DNA of 9,422 bases from Hippea sp. (lineage in GTDB: Bacteria; Campylobacterota_A; Desulfurellia; Desulfurellales; Hippeaceae): contig WFRG01000029.1 in assembly GCA_015486705.1 (NCBI GenBank), positions 1 to 9,422 of the forward strand. The letters run 5' to 3'. A program made the position numbers and the translations under genes. The notes beneath the pieces are model-generated. The model saw only the letters and a list, made by a program, of their open reading frames with translations, did no database searches and was not told the origin of the DNA. Numbering within the stretch: the first letter of the stretch is position 1; each line of letters begins with the position of its first letter. Below, piece by piece: positions 7,561 through 9,422 of this stretch.

Positions 7561-9422
7561 GCTTCCAACTTCCTCTTTTATTTTTTTAACTAAAGCATCT
7601 ATATCCATACAGCCCAGATCGCCTTCTTTTCTTTTTCTAACAGCCACTGTTTTAGACTCAACCTCTTTGTCGCCAACAACGAGAATATAAGGAACTTTAT
7701 CAGTTTCCGCAAATCTAATTTTTTTGCCCAACGTCTCGTTTCTATCCTCTAACTCAACCCTAAAATCCTTATCCTTCAACTTTTCATAAACATCTCTTGC
7801 ATAACCTTCATGCTTCACAGAAACGGGTATAACACGCACCTGAACCGGCGCTATCCAAAGCGGAAAATCACCTTCGTAGTTCTCTATCAAAATAGCTATA
7901 AACCTCTCAATAGAACCAAGTATAACCCTGTGAACCATTACAGGCTGTTTCTCTTTGCCGTCCTCGTCAACGTAGGTCAAATTAAACCTATCTGGAAGTG
8001 TAAAATCACACTGAATTGTAGCGCACTGCCACTTTCTGCCAATAGCATCCTTTAACTTCACATCGATTTTTGGCCCATAGAACGCACCATCACCCTCATT
8101 TATATCGTATTTCCTGCCCGTATTCTTCAAAGCGTTAATCAAAGCATTCGTAGCCATCTCCCACTGTTCATCTGTCCCAATGGAATTCTCAGGCCTTGTA
8201 GATATCTCAAGCTCATAGTCAAAACCAAAGATACCCATAACATCCTGAACAAAGTCTAAAACGCCGATTATTTCATCGTTAAGTTGATCGGGCCTACAAA
8301 ATATATGGGCATCATCCTGCGTAAACTCGCGCACCCTCAACAAGCCGTGTAAAACACCACTCTTTTCATGCCTGTGTACAACCCCAAGCTCAAAGTACCT
8401 CTTTGGAAGCTCCTTATAACTCCTCTTTTTCGACTTGTAAACTTCGATATGCCCTAGGCAGTTCATAGGTTTTATACCAAAACCTTGCCCATCGATCTCC
8501 GTGAAATACATATTCTCCCTATAGTGGTCGTAATGTCCGCTTCTCTTCCAAAGGTCAGTCCTCAAAATCTCAGGCCCCTTAACAAACTCATATCCTCTCT
8601 TCAAGTGTTCTTTTCTTTCAAACTCCTCAATCAAATATCTCAACATCGCACCCTTTGGATGCCATATAATCAACCCAGGGCCCACCTCGTCGTTTATACT
8701 GAACAGATCCAACTGCTTACCCAACTTCCTGTGATCCCTCTTCTTTACCTCTTCCAAAAACTTTAAGTACTTATCCAAATCCTCTTTCGTTGCAAACGCA
8801 GTTCCGTATATGCGCTGAAGCATTGGCCTGTTTTCATCACCCTTAAAGTAAGCACCAGCAACGTTCAATAGCTTAAAATACTTTAAATACCCCGTCGAAG
8901 GAATGTGAGGCCCCCTACACAGGTCAACAAAATCACCCTGCCTATACAAAGAAACGACGTCGTCTTCTATATCGTTTAAAATCTCAACCTTGTACTCATC
9001 GCCTTTTTCTTTGAAAAACTTCAAGGCCTCTTCTTTTGGCAGTTCCTGGCGCTCGAACTTGTAATTTGCGCCAACGATCTTTTTCATTTCTTTCTCTATT
9101 TTTTTAAGATCATCTTCCGTTATTGTCCTACCCACATCCATGTCGTAGTAAAAGCCATTCTCTATTGCTGGCCCTACGGCAAACTTTGCACTACCAAACA
9201 CATGCTGCACCGCTTGAGCCATAATGTGAGCAGCTGAGTGCCTCAAAATCTTCAAACCATCATCCGAGTTTATGTCTACAAACTCAACCTCTTCATCGCC
9301 ATTTAACGTTGTATCTAAGTCAACGAGCTTTCCATCGATTTTAGCCGCTATTATAGTCTTTAGCTTCTCCTTTTTCACATAATCCAAGAGATTAGTAACC
9401 TTTGATAATTTCATTGTCCCGC
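7552..9422 (-). CDS. thrS: Threonyl-tRNA synthetase, class II, probably missing its first residues
   Basis: This enzyme charges tRNA-Thr and edits mischarged Ser-tRNA-Thr. Numbering from the ATG at 9414 gives 620 residues (E. coli 642). A partial TGS domain (1-46) is followed by the editing domain, with HSAAH (H59, H63) and CRGPH (C166, H170), equivalent to E. coli H73, H77, C182 and H186. The catalytic core has the zinc ligands C319 (in PMNCLGH), H370 (in FTQDDAHIF) and H495 (in [10 protein letters not shown]). The anticodon domain is about 520-620, with [19 protein letters not shown] and [13 protein letters not shown]. Alignment by motif shows about 14 N-terminal residues missing, including the LPDG strand of the TGS fold. 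The frame stays open to the window edge, and the ATG at 9414 has no proper ribosome site, so the true start probably lies outside. The stop at 7554-7552 lies inside the infC ribosome site, so thrS and infC are tightly linked. Confidence 0.96.
   Translation of the reverse strand, partial: GTMKLSKVTNLLDYVKKEKLKTIIAAKIDGKLVDLDTTLNGDEEVEFVDINSDDGLKILRHSAAHIMAQAVQHVFGSAKFAVGPAIENGFYYDMDVGRTITEDDLKKIEKEMKKIVGANYKFERQELPKEEALKFFKEKGDEYKVEILNDIEDDVVSLYRQGDFVDLCRGPHIPSTGYLKYFKLLNVAGAYFKGDENRPMLQRIYGTAFATKEDLDKYLKFLEEVKKRDHRKLGKQLDLFSINDEVGPGLIIWHPKGAMLRYLIEEFERKEHLKRGYEFVKGPEILRTDLWKRSGHYDHYRENMYFTEIDGQGFGIKPMNCLGHIEVYKSKKRSYKELPKRYFELGVVHRHEKSGVLHGLLRVREFTQDDAHIFCRPDQLNDEIIGVLDFVQDVMGIFGFDYELEISTRPENSIGTDEQWEMATNALINALKNTGRKYDINEGDGAFYGPKIDVKLKDAIGRKWQCATIQCDFTLPDRFNLTYVDEDGKEKQPVMVHRVILGSIERFIAILIENYEGDFPLWIAPVQVRVIPVSVKHEGYARDVYEKLKDKDFRVELEDRNETLGKKIRFAETDKVPYILVVGDKEVESKTVAVRKRKEGDLGCMDIDALVKKIKEEVGSRR

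Overview
This window is a dense, single-direction bacterial translation gene cluster. All eight genes lie on the minus strand and almost no non-coding DNA separates them. In transcription order (high to low coordinate) they are thrS, infC, rpmI, rplT, a 93-base gap with a strong hairpin, pheS, pheT, ileS, and the first 62 codons of an AMMECR1-domain gene that runs off the low-coordinate edge. thrS runs into the high-coordinate edge and is probably missing its first codons.

The organism is a bacterium: it has Shine-Dalgarno sites, bacterial IF3, L35 and L20, bacterial-type PheS/PheT, and bacterial IleS with a C-terminal zinc finger. Base composition looks moderately AT-rich, and the proteins are rich in Lys and Glu. 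The L20 N-terminus (MRVKTG followed by an Arg-rich run) resembles what I remember of Campylobacterota L20. Together with an AMMECR1-family gene, this would fit a Desulfurellales-like (Hippea/Desulfurella) or other thermophilic anaerobic lineage. That placement is inference and is not secure.

Region by region (minus-strand reading): 9422-7552 threonyl-tRNA synthetase; 7547-7020 initiation factor IF3, most likely starting at a rare AUA codon behind a perfect 10-base Shine-Dalgarno; 7010-6810 ribosomal protein L35; 6800-6456 ribosomal protein L20; 6455-6363 intergenic gap with a 14-bp hairpin and T-rich tail (terminator or attenuator) and a possible weak internal promoter; 6362-5337 PheRS alpha; 5340-2977 PheRS beta; 2980-191 isoleucyl-tRNA synthetase; 187-1 AMMECR1 domain protein (partial).

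ThrRS, PheRS and IleRS charge tRNAs, IF3 controls start-codon fidelity and subunit dissociation, and L35/L20 are assembly proteins of the 50S subunit. The thrS-infC-rpmI-rplT-pheS-pheT order is a classic bacterial arrangement. The fusion of ileS to its end by a 4-base overlap, and of an AMMECR1 gene to ileS by a 3-base gap, are the less usual parts. I found no mobile elements, CRISPR arrays, RNA genes or wholly novel system. The points worth a second look are the infC start, the hairpin before pheS, and the AMMECR1 gene at the edge.
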